This document shows, piece by piece, positions 16,557-26,668 of a stretch of 64,000 nucleotides of DNA. Within the stretch, counting starts at the first letter, position 1. Each line of letters begins with the position of its first letter. The notes beneath the pieces are model-generated. The model saw only the letters and a list, made by a program, of their open reading frames with translations, was not told where the DNA came from and did not search any database. The stretch lies in the NCBI RefSeq assembly GCF_014873875.1, contig NZ_JADBEM010000001.1:6138001-6202000 (forward strand). Reading direction: 5' to 3'. The position numbers and the translations under genes were made by a program. This DNA comes from Actinopolymorpha pittospori (GTDB taxonomy: Bacteria; Actinomycetota; Actinomycetes; Propionibacteriales; Actinopolymorphaceae).

Positions 16557-17485
16557 TGCCATCCACAGTCGCACGTGGAGCGCCCAGGCGTTACAGGCGA
16601 CGCAGTGGGCGTGCGGCCAGACCCGCCTGGATGGAGAGACCTGGCGTAGCGGTTCAGGCGATCAAGGCAGTCGTGATATCGGCAATTGTGATCATCATGG
16701 CCTACCCGTTCGTGTACGTGATCGCCACAAGCTTTGCCTCTACCAAGGGTCTCACGTCGGACTTCTTTCCGACCGATTTCACGCTCGAGGCCTACCGGTC
16801 GATCCTCTCTGGCGGGATCATCAACGACGCGCTCCTCGTGTCTGGCGGCGTCACCGTGGTCGGGACGCTGCTGTCGGTACTCTTTACGACCACCCTCGCC
16901 TACGGACTGATGCGCACCAAGGACGTTCCCGGCGCCAAGGCCAGCCTGTACCTGGTGTTGTTCAGCATGCTCTTCAGTGCAGGAATCATTCCTCAGTACC
17001 TCCTCGTGAAGTACCTCGGACTGCTGAACTCGTACTGGTCACTAATCCTGCCGGGGCTTATCAGTGCGTTCAATCTGGTCGTGGTGCGGAACTTCTTCAT
17101 GGACCTGCCTGATGAACTGCTGGAGTCCGCCCGTATCGACGGCGCCGGCGAAGTGCAGATCTTCATGCGCATCGTGCTGCCGTTGTCGAAAGCAGTGATA
17201 GCTGTCATTGCGCTGTTCTATGCCGTCGGTTACTGGAACAATTTCTTCAACGCACTCCTGTATATCAACGACACAGGTATGTGGCCGGTACAGCTGATTC
17301 TGAACCAGTATGTCATTCAGAGTACCCCGCTGACTCAGCTACAGAACCCCAAGGCCATACCTCCTCCAGCGGAGAGCCTGCAAATGGCGGTCGTCGTGCT
17401 CGCCACGGCACCCATCCTGATCATCTATCCGTTCGCACAGCGGTACTTCACCAAGGGCGTGCTCACGGGCGCGATCAAGGGCTAG
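16556..17485 (+). CDS. LplC-type carbohydrate ABC permease
   Basis: 309 aa, about six helices. After an Arg-rich N-terminus comes VVISAIVIIMAYPFVYVIA; the EAA loop is LESARIDGAGEVQIFMRIVLPL; and the protein ends YFTKGVLTGAIKG, the usual C-terminus of LplC/YtcP-type permeases. It pairs with the LplB-type permease upstream (TGATG junction). It serves the binding protein encoded 57 bp downstream. Confidence 0.9.
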   Translation: MPSTVARGAPRRYRRRSGRAARPAWMERPGVAVQAIKAVVISAIVIIMAYPFVYVIATSFASTKGLTSDFFPTDFTLEAYRSILSGGIINDALLVSGGVTVVGTLLSVLFTTTLAYGLMRTKDVPGAKASLYLVLFSMLFSAGIIPQYLLVKYLGLLNSYWSLILPGLISAFNLVVVRNFFMDLPDELLESARIDGAGEVQIFMRIVLPLSKAVIAVIALFYAVGYWNNFFNALLYINDTGMWPVQLILNQYVIQSTPLTQLQNPKAIPPPAESLQMAVVVLATAPILIIYPFAQRYFTKGVLTGAIKG

Positions 17486-17542
17486 TCGAGGCACTCGCCA
17501 CGCAGCCGGAATCTCAGCCAGACACGAAGGGGAGCGAGTTTG

Positions 17543-19222
17543 ATGTCGAGTAGGACGACTCCGGAGCGACCCACTCGCCGGCACGCGTTGGGGTTGGGCG
17601 TGGGTCTTGTGGGCGCGGCAGTGGTTGGAGCATGCAGCGACACGGGCAGGAGCGGTGGTGACGAGACGCGAAAGAAGCTCGTCCTGCCGGACTACGCGCC
17701 TCCCCAAGAGCTACCCGGCTCGATCATCAGCAAGGCTGAAGGTGTGTGTCCGGCCTATACACAGTTTCCGGCGAAACCGTTCCGATCCGTCAAGGCCAGG
17801 CCGGGCAGGGGCGGAAGCATCAGAGCGTTGGTACCCACCTGGACAGTGCCACCGCCCTCACTGGCGGAGAACGAGTGGGCGAAGGAGTTGGATCGACGTC
17901 TGGGCGTGAAGTACGTGCCAAACGTGGCCGTGGACTACGACGCAAAGGTCGCCACCACCCTCGCGGGGGGTGACCTGCCCGATCTGCTCTTCGCTATACC
18001 GGGTGGAGCGCCGGTCGTGCTACAGACACTCCTCCAGGGCGGATTCACGGATCTCACGGAGTACCTGTCGGGTTCGAATATCAAGAAGTATCCGAACCTC
18101 GAGTTGCTACCTACCTACGCCTGGAGATCCTCGGCTGTCGAGAACAGGCTGTACGGCGCGCCCAATACCCTCTCGTTCATCAATCAGTTCGACATCTACC
18201 GTCGGGACTTGGCGAAGAACCTCGGGTACACCGCGTTGCCGGCGAACGGCGATGAGATGTTCGACATGCTGACCGGGTTCGCCAAGAAAAATACCGGCGG
18301 TGACGCATGGACCTTCGGCAGTGTCGTCAGAGGCATCCGGCTCGCGCAGGAGATGTTCCGAGTTCCGACGAACTGGCGGTCCGGAACTGATGGTGGTCTT
18401 ACCTACTACATTGAGACCGACGAGTTCGAAGCCGCTCTGGAATACGCCAACCGACTGTGGGACGCGAAATGCTATCACCCCGACGCGCTGAGCAACAGTG
18501 ACACCAAGGAGCGGGAGCTGTTCGTCGCGGGAAAGCTGCTCATCCACTGGAGCAGCCTGGACATCTACTTCGGGAACGGCCTCAGTGGAATAGAAGGGCA
18601 GATGAGGCGGGTGGTGCCGGGTGCCGATCCGCAATACTTCCTGCCGCCAGGTCATGATGGAGGTAAGTGCAACCCTACCGGAAGTAGCCCCGGTTCCTAT
18701 GGTGTCGCGGCGATCCCCAGTGAAATCGGGAAGGACAAGGGCCGGGTCGAGGAGCTCCTCAACATCATGAACTACTGGGCGGCGCCCTTCGGCAGCGAAG
18801 AGTTTCTGTTCTTACATTTTGGGATCGAAGGTCGGCACTTCAACTTCAACACTGATGGGCAGCCGGTGCCGGTGGACGACGCGCGGGTGCTGAGTGAGAT
18901 GACCATGAACGTGCTGTGTGGTCCGGCGTTCCAGTACTACCCGTCCCATCCGCAGACCGCCGTGACCGCCCAGAAGATCATCGCGCGAAACGCGCCACTG
19001 GTGCTGAAGGATCCTACGGTCGGTCTGGTCTCCCGAACGGCGATGAGGCAGTCATCAGCGCTCTCACAACTGGTGACGGACTACACCAACCAGATCGTGA
19101 GTGGTCGTAAGCCGGTCAACGCCGTGGGTGAGTTGCGTCAGCAGTGGCGGAGCCGGGGAGGCGACAGGATCCGCGACGAGTACCAGGAGTCGGGGAGCCG
19201 GGTCGCAGGGACCGCCAAGTAG
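17543..19222 (+). CDS. Extracellular carbohydrate-binding lipoprotein (LplA-like)
   Basis: 559 aa, large for a family-1 solute-binding protein but usual for LplA-type. The signal is TRRHALGLGVGLVGAAVVGAC, a twin-Arg-containing lipobox, so it is probably a membrane-anchored lipoprotein. Family segments include WAKELDRRLGVKYVPN, LAGGDLPDLLFAIPGG, YGAPNTLSFINQFDIYRRDL and ELLNIMNYWAAPFGSEEFLFLHFGIEG. ATG 17543 follows GGGGAG. It forms one importer with the two permeases upstream. The GH20-like gene starts 25 bp later, suggesting that N-acetylhexosamine-containing or related glycans are the ligand. Confidence 0.9.
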   Translation: MSSRTTPERPTRRHALGLGVGLVGAAVVGACSDTGRSGGDETRKKLVLPDYAPPQELPGSIISKAEGVCPAYTQFPAKPFRSVKARPGRGGSIRALVPTWTVPPPSLAENEWAKELDRRLGVKYVPNVAVDYDAKVATTLAGGDLPDLLFAIPGGAPVVLQTLLQGGFTDLTEYLSGSNIKKYPNLELLPTYAWRSSAVENRLYGAPNTLSFINQFDIYRRDLAKNLGYTALPANGDEMFDMLTGFAKKNTGGDAWTFGSVVRGIRLAQEMFRVPTNWRSGTDGGLTYYIETDEFEAALEYANRLWDAKCYHPDALSNSDTKERELFVAGKLLIHWSSLDIYFGNGLSGIEGQMRRVVPGADPQYFLPPGHDGGKCNPTGSSPGSYGVAAIPSEIGKDKGRVEELLNIMNYWAAPFGSEEFLFLHFGIEGRHFNFNTDGQPVPVDDARVLSEMTMNVLCGPAFQYYPSHPQTAVTAQKIIARNAPLVLKDPTVGLVSRTAMRQSSALSQLVTDYTNQIVSGRKPVNAVGELRQQWRSRGGDRIRDEYQESGSRVAGTAK

Positions 19223-19247
19223 CTCACGGGCAGGGGAGGTCAGTCGG

Positions 19248-20918
19248 ATGTGCTCGAGGACGGGTTCGCAACTGGGAGCGCGGGGCTACCACGTCCTCCC
19301 GGAGCCCCAACGTGTCGAGCTGACCGGTACCGATGTCGAGTTCGACGCCAACTGGCAGGTGACGACCGAAGGATCACTGACCGTGGACGACGACCTGGTC
19401 GAGGTCCTGCGGGAGTGCCTCGACGAACGTCACTGCCTCACGGTCGGCACTCGCGACTGCGGCTCGCGCGGCCCTGCGATCGTGCTCGTGTTGGAGCCGA
19501 GAAGGACCGTGGTGGAGGAGGCGACAGACCGCGACACCCTCGGTCTGGCTGCCCAGAGCTACGAACTGCAGGCGACGGGGGACCTCGTCCGTGTCAGCGC
19601 GCCTGAGCGAGCCGGACTGTTCTACGGCATTGTCACGCTGGTCCAGCTGATCAGGTCAGACCAGGGCAGGTTGTGGCTTCCGGAGGGTGTGATCACCGAC
19701 TGGCCGGACGTGGGCCGTCGACACTTGTTCTGGGACAACTCCGAGCATCTCGACCGGCTGGAGACGTTGAAGGCCGCAGTGCGAAAGGCAGCGATGTACA
19801 AGGTGAACGGAGTGGTCCTGAAACTCGATTCGCACTTCGTGTACGAGAGTGCTCCAGCGCTTGCCGATCCGAACGCCTTGATGCCGGCGGAGCTACAGGA
19901 ACTCACTGACTACGCACAGCGCTACCACGTGCAGCTCATCCCGTATATCGACGCACCTGGGCACCTGGCTTGGCTACTCAAGCACCCGGAGTACAGGAAC
20001 CTGCGCGAGTTCGCGGACTGCAACTACGAGCTGTGCACCACGGATCCAGGTTCGTACCGCTTGTTGGAGGGACTGTTCGACGATCTGCTCAGCTCGAATC
20101 AGGGGGTCGAGCACTTCGTGCTGTCGACCGACGAGCCGTACTACATCGGCCTGGGCCGGTCGAGGGCGCGGGCAGCCGAGCTGGGCAGTGTCGGGAAGCT
20201 CGAAGCGGAGTTCGTCAGGAGGGCGGCGGGGTATCTGCGCGACCGCGGGCGTACGGTCCAGATCTGGGGCGAGTATCCCATCGAGCGAGAGGACATTCCA
20301 TCTCTCCCGCCGTATCTCATCAATGGCGTCGCCAACGGGCCGAAGTACGATCCCGTTTATGCGAGGAACGGCATACGCCAATTCCTGTATGTGTCCACCC
20401 AGGCGGAGTTGCAGAACTTCCCCGACTATTACCCGGCGGATCCGGCGGACCTGATCAATCCGGTCGGGTCGAACTGCTCTGTCGCCAAGCTTCACGAGGA
20501 GCTTTCGTTCCACCCTGCCCGGCGGCAGGACAACGTTGTCGGCGTCTTTGTCGCCGCGTGGGCCGACGCCGGACTGCACCCGGAGACCTTCTGGCTCGGC
20601 TTCGTGTGTGGAGCGGCGTGGGCCTGGCATCCCGGATGCCCGGAGCCGGGTGATGCGGTGGAACGGTTCGGCCGACTCTTCTACGGTGATGGCGTTCGGG
20701 ACACGGCGGCGGTGTATGAGTTGATGAGCGTGCAGGCCCAGTTCTTCGAATCGAGCTGGGATCGCTGTGACTCGACCGCTCGTACTCCCATCTTCGGTGG
20801 CCCCTACGAGATCTACGACTCTCCGCGCCCCGCGAAGGATCAGTCGGTCCCGCTTCCGGACCTGCCCGATCGAACGCTCTCCCGAGGGAGCCGGTGGCGC
20901 AGAACCAACCTGCGATGA
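19248..20918 (+). CDS. GH20-like beta-N-acetylhexosaminidase, catalytic part (ends at an in-frame TGA)
   Basis: 556 aa. Residues about 1-130 resemble the GH20b domain (VSAPERAGLFYGIVTLVQLI). The TIM barrel follows (PDVGRRHLFWDNSEHLDRLETLKAAVRKAAMYKVN, YHVQLIPYIDAPGHLAWLLKHPEYRNL). The catalytic Asp-Glu pair is in HFVLSTDEPYYIG. No signal peptide is seen, so it probably acts inside on imported oligosaccharides. ATG 19248 follows GGGGAGG. The frame stops at TGA 20916-20918, but the next codon continues a clearly related C-terminal helical domain in the same frame (20919-21476). The intact ancestral protein was therefore probably about 743 aa. Confidence 0.82.
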   Translation: MCSRTGSQLGARGYHVLPEPQRVELTGTDVEFDANWQVTTEGSLTVDDDLVEVLRECLDERHCLTVGTRDCGSRGPAIVLVLEPRRTVVEEATDRDTLGLAAQSYELQATGDLVRVSAPERAGLFYGIVTLVQLIRSDQGRLWLPEGVITDWPDVGRRHLFWDNSEHLDRLETLKAAVRKAAMYKVNGVVLKLDSHFVYESAPALADPNALMPAELQELTDYAQRYHVQLIPYIDAPGHLAWLLKHPEYRNLREFADCNYELCTTDPGSYRLLEGLFDDLLSSNQGVEHFVLSTDEPYYIGLGRSRARAAELGSVGKLEAEFVRRAAGYLRDRGRTVQIWGEYPIEREDIPSLPPYLINGVANGPKYDPVYARNGIRQFLYVSTQAELQNFPDYYPADPADLINPVGSNCSVAKLHEELSFHPARRQDNVVGVFVAAWADAGLHPETFWLGFVCGAAWAWHPGCPEPGDAVERFGRLFYGDGVRDTAAVYELMSVQAQFFESSWDRCDSTARTPIFGGPYEIYDSPRPAKDQSVPLPDLPDRTLSRGSRWRRTNLR

Positions 20919-21476
20919 GTGCATCTGGCGGGCAGGGCCGCCGTCGCGAACGACACCCTCGTCGACCGCCTGACGGCCGACCGAAGCAGGGCACGGCACA
21001 ATCGCCACAACCTCGACGTGTTCTCCTCCATCGCGGCCCTGTTCGCTCAGAACCTCCACCTGTTGCTGGATCTCGCCCGTGTCGATGATGAGTTGCGACG
21101 CGCGGAGAGCCTCGCACGAGAGGGAAGTGTCCGCAGCGCGGTGGCGTGCGTCGACCTGGCCCTCGACCTTGCTCACTCCATACGCCGGGACCGCAATGAC
21201 ACGCTCCGTCGCGTGCTGGACGTGTGGGCGGTCAGCCGGCATCTGAAGACGCCGAAGGCGAACGGGCGGGAGCTTCTGCATGCTTTCGACGACGTCAAGG
21301 ATCATCTTCCTGACCGGACGACTGACATGTCGTACCTGATCCTTCGACAGTTGTTGCTGCCACTGGACGAGTGGTTCGAGCGGTTGCGGAGTGTGAGGAA
21401 CCACTACGCCGACGCGCACGGCGTGCCTGTGCGGAACGACTCTCTGAACTGGGCAGCGTACGGCGCGCACGAGTAG
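20919..21476 (+). pseudogene. In-frame C-terminal helical domain of the GH20-like protein
   Basis: 185 codons follow TGA 20916-20918 in the same frame: a helical domain with RARHNRHNLDVFSSIAALF, QNLHLLLDLARVDDEL, and LHAFDDVKDHLPDRTTDMSY near the end. This looks like the C-terminal helical part of GH20-type proteins that lack a secretion signal. There is no separate ribosome site; the first possible start is the GTG directly after the stop. It could be a fragment left by a nonsense mutation, a product of TGA readthrough, a reinitiated subunit, or a sequencing artefact. Confidence 0.6.
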
Positions 21477-21512
21477 ACATGCATGGACGGGCCGACCGAC
21501 GAAAGGGCGGGC

Positions 21513-22586
21513 ATGAGCGTTCGTATCGGGTTCATCGGGGTGGGCTCCATCGCTGCCAGCCATCTCGCAGACCTCGTGAGGATTCCCGAGGCCGAGGTCG
21601 TGGCGTTGTCGGATGTATCGCCGGAATGTATCGAGTTCGCGAGACGCAAGGTCAACGAAGCTTCGGTCCGGGAGCGCGGGTCGGCAGGGCCGGCGTCGGA
21701 GCATCGACCACTCGAGGCCGCGGCGTACACCGACTATCGACTGATGCTTCGGAACGAGCGGCTGGATGCGGTGTATCTCTGCCTCCCACCCTTCGCCCAT
21801 GGTGATCCTGAGGAGGCAGTCGTGGAGGCTGGCCTGCCGATGCTGGTGGAGAAGCCGGTGTCCTTGGACCTGCGCACGTCCGCGCACATCCTGAAGTTGG
21901 TTCGGGCGAAGAACCTCACCGTGGCAACCGGATATCAGACCCGATACGCCGGATACGTCGAGCGAGCGCGACACCTCATCGCCGACCGAACGATCGGAAT
22001 GGCCCTCGCGACGAGGTTCGGTAGAACGCCTGACACGAGTTGGTACCACCGACAGGACCAGTCGGGGGGCCAGATGATCGAGATGGCGACACACCAGGTC
22101 GATCTTCTGCGTTACCTGGTCGGTGAGGTGGAGTCGGTCTATGCCGCGGCAGGGACACGCATCAACAACAAGGCTCAGCCTGACTACGACATCTTTGACG
22201 TGAACTGTACGACCATGAGGTTCGACAGCGGCGCGGTCGCCAATCTTGCCGTCAATTTCGTCGCCCAGCTTGGCGACCCGATGTCGGGAGCGGCCGTGCA
22301 CATCTTCTGCGACGGCCTGACAGTCTCGTTGGGGGGAGCGGGACTACGCGCGACATCGGCGGAGGGGGTGGAGGAGGTCGCTTCCGAGGAGTCACCGATG
22401 GCGCTCGAGGACCAAGCGTTCGTACGAGCGGTGGCGGAGGATCGCCGCGACCTCATCAAGTCGGACTACGAGAGCGGAGTCCGGACCTTGGCGGTCACCA
22501 TTGCGAACGATCGATCCGCGCGCACCGGCCAGTCGGTCAGTGTCTCCGATCTGCTCGCCGAGGAGGCCGCCATCCTTTCGGCGTGA
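21513..22586 (+). CDS. Gfo/Idh/MocA-family NAD(P)-dependent oxidoreductase
   Basis: 357 aa. N-terminal Rossmann fold with IGFIGVGSIAASHLADL, the LDAVYLCLPPFAHGD strand, and the family EKPVSLDL motif carrying the conserved Lys-Pro. The C-terminal alpha/beta domain has GQMIEMATHQVDLLRYLVGEV, where the His and Asp are the usual catalytic and substrate residues. ATG 21513 follows AAAGGGCGGG. It is the last gene of the operon. Together with the TIM-barrel isomerase-like protein, such enzymes typically oxidise a sugar hydroxyl (often C3) or an inositol or amino-sugar derivative. The exact substrate is unknown. It converges on the SDR gene 17 bp later. Confidence 0.88.
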   Translation: MSVRIGFIGVGSIAASHLADLVRIPEAEVVALSDVSPECIEFARRKVNEASVRERGSAGPASEHRPLEAAAYTDYRLMLRNERLDAVYLCLPPFAHGDPEEAVVEAGLPMLVEKPVSLDLRTSAHILKLVRAKNLTVATGYQTRYAGYVERARHLIADRTIGMALATRFGRTPDTSWYHRQDQSGGQMIEMATHQVDLLRYLVGEVESVYAAAGTRINNKAQPDYDIFDVNCTTMRFDSGAVANLAVNFVAQLGDPMSGAAVHIFCDGLTVSLGGAGLRATSAEGVEEVASEESPMALEDQAFVRAVAEDRRDLIKSDYESGVRTLAVTIANDRSARTGQSVSVSDLLAEEAAILSA

Positions 22587-22603
22587 GTCGTGCCGCCGTA
22601 CGG

Positions 22604-23437
<834 letters not shown>

Positions 23438-23592
23438 GAACGTTCCTTCGGAGTTGCGGGCCGGGGCAATCGGCAGGCCGCGTCGAACGTCCTGGTTCGC
23501 CCTGCTTCCTGCGGTATCTTCTTGTCGGGCAGGGCCTGGCGCACCAAGGAGTCGGGCGCGCGGTGCGGACGCCCTGAGGCGTGGTAGCGCAT

Positions 23593-23654
23593 CATGTTTG
23601 ACGACCCCGTCATGTTTGACAGGCTTGCATAGCTTGGCGATGCTGTCAAACATG
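23593..23654. promoter_or_regulatory. Repeated TetR half-sites between SDR and TetR genes
   Basis: CATGTTTGAC occurs at 23593-23602 and again as CATGTTTGACAG at 23611-23622. An exact inverted copy, CTGTCAAACATG, lies at 23643-23654, just before the TetR ATG. The 12-bp inverted arms are 20 bp apart. This is a strong candidate for the TetR binding region controlling both divergent genes. Confidence 0.65.
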
Positions 23655-23669
23655 GGCTAGGCTCGCGCC

Positions 23670-24254
23670 ATGGCTGGGCGGCGACAGTTCGACGAGAAGG
23701 CCACCATGGACCGTGCCCGAGAGGTCTTCTGGTTCAAGGGGTACGGCGCGACCTCCATGCAGGACGTCGCGACCGCGACCGGCGTCCTCCGCGGATCGCT
23801 CTACAACGCCTACCGCGACAAGGAAACCCTGTTCCTGCACGTCTTCGAGGACTACGCCGACCAGTTCCTGGCCGAGGCGGACCAGGCACTCGCCCATCCG
23901 ATCGTCGAGCATGCTCTGCGCGACTTCTTCGACTTCACCATCACGTCCATGACCACCGGGGTCCCCACGCGTGGATGCCTGACGACGAAGACGGCGATCG
24001 ACACCCAGGCCGAAGGGGAACGCATCCGCGGCGCGCTTCGCGATCTGCTCGACGCCATGGAGCGGCTCCTGCGTGAGCGGCTCTCGGCCGCGGACGCCCA
24101 GCCCCGGCTCGCCATCCCCGCGGCGGAGGCAGCACGGGTGCTCATCACCATGACGCGGGGAATTGTCGTCATGGAACGCGTCTACCAGGATCCCGAACGT
24201 CTCAGGGCAACGGCCGACTCGCTGATCGACGCGCTCCTCCCGCCCGTGTCCTGA
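23670..24254 (+). CDS. TetR-family regulator
   Basis: 194 aa. HTH at residues about 12-55: REVFWFKGYGATSMQDVATATGVLRGSLYNAYRDKETLF, typical of the YxxF-K-E-LF end of TetR DNA-binding domains. The C-terminal part has GVPTRGCLTTKTAIDT, seen in the TetR subgroup that controls SDR and quinone-type stress genes; its Cys could be redox-sensitive, but that is speculation. ATG 23670 lies 15 bp after the last CATGTTTGACA-type half-site, so autoregulation is likely. It is divergent from the SDR gene. Confidence 0.9.
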   Translation: MAGRRQFDEKATMDRAREVFWFKGYGATSMQDVATATGVLRGSLYNAYRDKETLFLHVFEDYADQFLAEADQALAHPIVEHALRDFFDFTITSMTTGVPTRGCLTTKTAIDTQAEGERIRGALRDLLDAMERLLRERLSAADAQPRLAIPAAEAARVLITMTRGIVVMERVYQDPERLRATADSLIDALLPPVS

Positions 24255-24665
24255 AGCGGTGTCGAGGCGGAGTCATCGGCACGGAACCAGCGCAGGCGCC
24301 GGACTCTGATGCGCCGGAGGTGACCCCATGGTCACTGTCCTTCTCTGGCCGTAGTCGAGGAGTTCCTCTCTCGATTCCGTTTTGCGACACTTGCCTTCCA
24401 CGATGTCGAATTCCGACCGCGGCGGCGTAGCGGCGTGTCGGCGTCGACGTCGTGCCGACGCACACGGGATCCACGCACCGGCACCGTTGCACGGCCTGTG
24501 CCGGCCATCACCGCGATCGGACGACCCGACGGGAGGTCGCGAACAGCCGACCGTCGGATGACCAGCCAGCAGGGTTGCACCCCCGCCGCGTGCCCGCGTT
24601 CGGTCGGCGCGCCGAGAGAGCCTGATGCCACCCGGCATCTCCTCGAAGAATCGGGAGCACCAGCG
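24255..24665. other. 411-bp intergenic region
   Basis: No gene is supported here. The frame of the downstream binding protein stays open leftwards to 24435, but that extension is Arg/Pro/Thr-rich and lies before an obvious signal peptide, so it is not coding. The region should contain the promoter of the SBP5-dioxygenase-enolase operon. A T-rich segment at 24361-24390 is the least GC-rich part. No clear operator was found. Confidence 0.5.
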
Positions 24666-26630
24666 ATGGCAGAGTTGAGCCGCAGGGGGTTCGTCATCAA
24701 GACCGGCGCGGGCGCGCTGGCCGGCGCGTCGTTTCTTGCCGGATGTGATCTTCTTTCCACCAAACCGAGTGAGGGTGCGTCCAAGGGGGAGTCCCCGGCC
24801 GGGTCGGCGGCGGGAGGCGGCAAGGAGGCGCCCGCTCTCGCCGCGATGGTGAAGGCGGGCACGCTGCCGGCGTTGCCGGACAGGCTGCCGAAGAACCCGA
24901 AGGTCCTCACGCCCGTCGACCGTCCAGGCCGCTACGGCGGAACGATCAACTCGGCCGCGCTCGGACAGGCGGACAGCGGCTGGATGGACTGCATGGTGAT
25001 CGCCCAGGACAACATCGTCTGTTGGGACCTGGAGTGGAACGAGGTGCAGCCCAACGTCGCGGAGTCGGTCGAGTACACCGATGGACGGGTCTACACGTTC
25101 ACCATGCGAGAGGGCACGAAGTGGTCGGACGGTGAGCCGTTCACCACCGACGACATCATCTTCTGGTACGAGGACATCTTCTCCAACAAGGAACTCACCC
25201 CAGCGCCGGACTCGGCACTGGTCGCCGGGGGAAAGCCGGTCGTGATCAGGAAGTCCGGTGAGCGCTCCGTCGAGTTCGTCTTCGCCGCGCCGAACGGACT
25301 TCTGCTGCCCTGGCTGGCGGCGTACTACTCGTCGTTCCAGCTCGTGCCCGCCCATTACCTGAAGAAGTTCCACAAGAAGTACAACCCTGACGCCGACACG
25401 TTGGCGAAGGGAGAGGGCTTCTCGGACTGGAGCAAACTCTTCCTCAACAAGTTGGACTTCTGGGCCAACCCGGAGATGCCGCGGCTACACGCGTGGGTGC
25501 CCAAGAACGCGTTCGGCCAGGGCAGCCGGGTCGTGTGCGAGCGCAATCCCTACTACTTCAAGGTCGACTCCGATGGGCGCCAACTGCCCTATGCGGACCA
25601 GATCTCCTTCGACGTCATCTCCGCGCCCGAGACACTCACCCTGAAGGCACAGTCCGGCGAGATCGACATCTACTTCAGGTACGTCAACACCCCGGCGAAC
25701 AAGCCCGTCTTCGCGGCGAACCGTGCCTCCGGGCGCTACCACTTCATCGAGATCAAAGAGCCGTTCCTGAACACCATCACCCTTCACCTGAATCTCACCC
25801 ACAAGGATCCGGTGAAGCGGCAGATCTTCTCCAACAAGGATTTCCGGATCGGTCTTTCGTACGCGATGGACCGGAAGGACCTGATCAGCACCGTCTTCCA
25901 GCGACAGGGCAAGCCGTGGCAGGCCGCACCCCGACCGGAGGCCCCCTTCAGCGACGAGGAGATGGGTACGCAGTACACCGAGTTCGACACCGACCTGGCG
26001 AACGAGCATCTGGACAGGGCGGGCTTCGACCGGCGGGACAGCAGGGGGATGCGTCTTGGTCCGGACGGCCAGCCGATCAGGTTCTCGATCCTGTCCCAGA
26101 CCCGCTACATCGAGCAGGTCGACGCCCTTCAGCTCATCCGGAAGTACTGGCTGGACGTCGGGATCGACATGCAGCCGATGAACATCGACGCGAACCTGTG
26201 GAACGTGCGGGTCGAGGCCGGCGAGCACGACGGCTGCGTGGACGACGGATCTCCCGGCTACAAGGAGATGATCATCGACCCGAGGTGGCTGTTCGCCAAC
26301 GAGGCCGGCTACCGGTACGCGCCGTTGTGGGCGAACTGGTTCATGGGTGTGAAGCCGAACGAGGCGCCGCCCGCGGCGATGCGCGAGCAGATGCGCATCT
26401 GGCGCGAGGAGGTCCAGACGTCTCCTGACCCGGAGAGCCAGTACGCCGGGATGAAGAAGCTGGTCGAGATCGCCAAGCAGGAGTTCTGGATCATGGGCAT
26501 CTCCCTGCCCCCCAGCACCTACGGGATCGTCACGGACCGGCTCCAGAACGTACCGAAGTCCATGTGGGACCTGGGACGTTTCCCGTCGCCCGCGCCCAGC
26601 AACCCGGCGCAGTACTTCATCAGCACCTGA
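24666..26630 (+). CDS. Family 5 (peptide/opine-type) solute-binding lipoprotein, orphan
   Basis: 654 aa. Tat-type lipoprotein signal SRRGFVIKTGAGALAGASFLAGC, then a Gly/Ser linker. SBP_bac_5 features include VAESVEYTDGRVYTFTMREGTKWSDGEPFTTDDIIFWYEDIF, DFRIGLSYAMDRKDLISTVFQRQG, and the late NLWNVRVEAGEHDGC. Family members bind peptides, nickel chelates, opines or sugars. ATG 24666 follows GGGAG. No permease or ATPase gene is adjacent, which is unusual. Instead the next genes encode an Fe/2OG-type dioxygenase and an enolase-superfamily enzyme, so its ligand is probably their substrate. Confidence 0.88.
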   Translation: MAELSRRGFVIKTGAGALAGASFLAGCDLLSTKPSEGASKGESPAGSAAGGGKEAPALAAMVKAGTLPALPDRLPKNPKVLTPVDRPGRYGGTINSAALGQADSGWMDCMVIAQDNIVCWDLEWNEVQPNVAESVEYTDGRVYTFTMREGTKWSDGEPFTTDDIIFWYEDIFSNKELTPAPDSALVAGGKPVVIRKSGERSVEFVFAAPNGLLLPWLAAYYSSFQLVPAHYLKKFHKKYNPDADTLAKGEGFSDWSKLFLNKLDFWANPEMPRLHAWVPKNAFGQGSRVVCERNPYYFKVDSDGRQLPYADQISFDVISAPETLTLKAQSGEIDIYFRYVNTPANKPVFAANRASGRYHFIEIKEPFLNTITLHLNLTHKDPVKRQIFSNKDFRIGLSYAMDRKDLISTVFQRQGKPWQAAPRPEAPFSDEEMGTQYTEFDTDLANEHLDRAGFDRRDSRGMRLGPDGQPIRFSILSQTRYIEQVDALQLIRKYWLDVGIDMQPMNIDANLWNVRVEAGEHDGCVDDGSPGYKEMIIDPRWLFANEAGYRYAPLWANWFMGVKPNEAPPAAMREQMRIWREEVQTSPDPESQYAGMKKLVEIAKQEFWIMGISLPPSTYGIVTDRLQNVPKSMWDLGRFPSPAPSNPAQYFIST

Positions 26631-26668
26631 CGCGCAGTCCAGCGTTGGCTCGAGGCAAGGAGGATGCG

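Noticed and set aside
19974..22301. Very long open frame on the minus strand across the GH20-like and Gfo/Idh/MocA genes
   Set aside because: It has no domain, is rich in Arg, Val and His, and lies antisense to genes with clear motifs. Such frames are common by chance in GC-rich DNA.
24435..24665. N-terminal extension of the family-5 binding protein
   Set aside because: The extra residues are Arg/Thr/Pro-rich and would precede the twin-arginine lipoprotein signal, which must be N-terminal.
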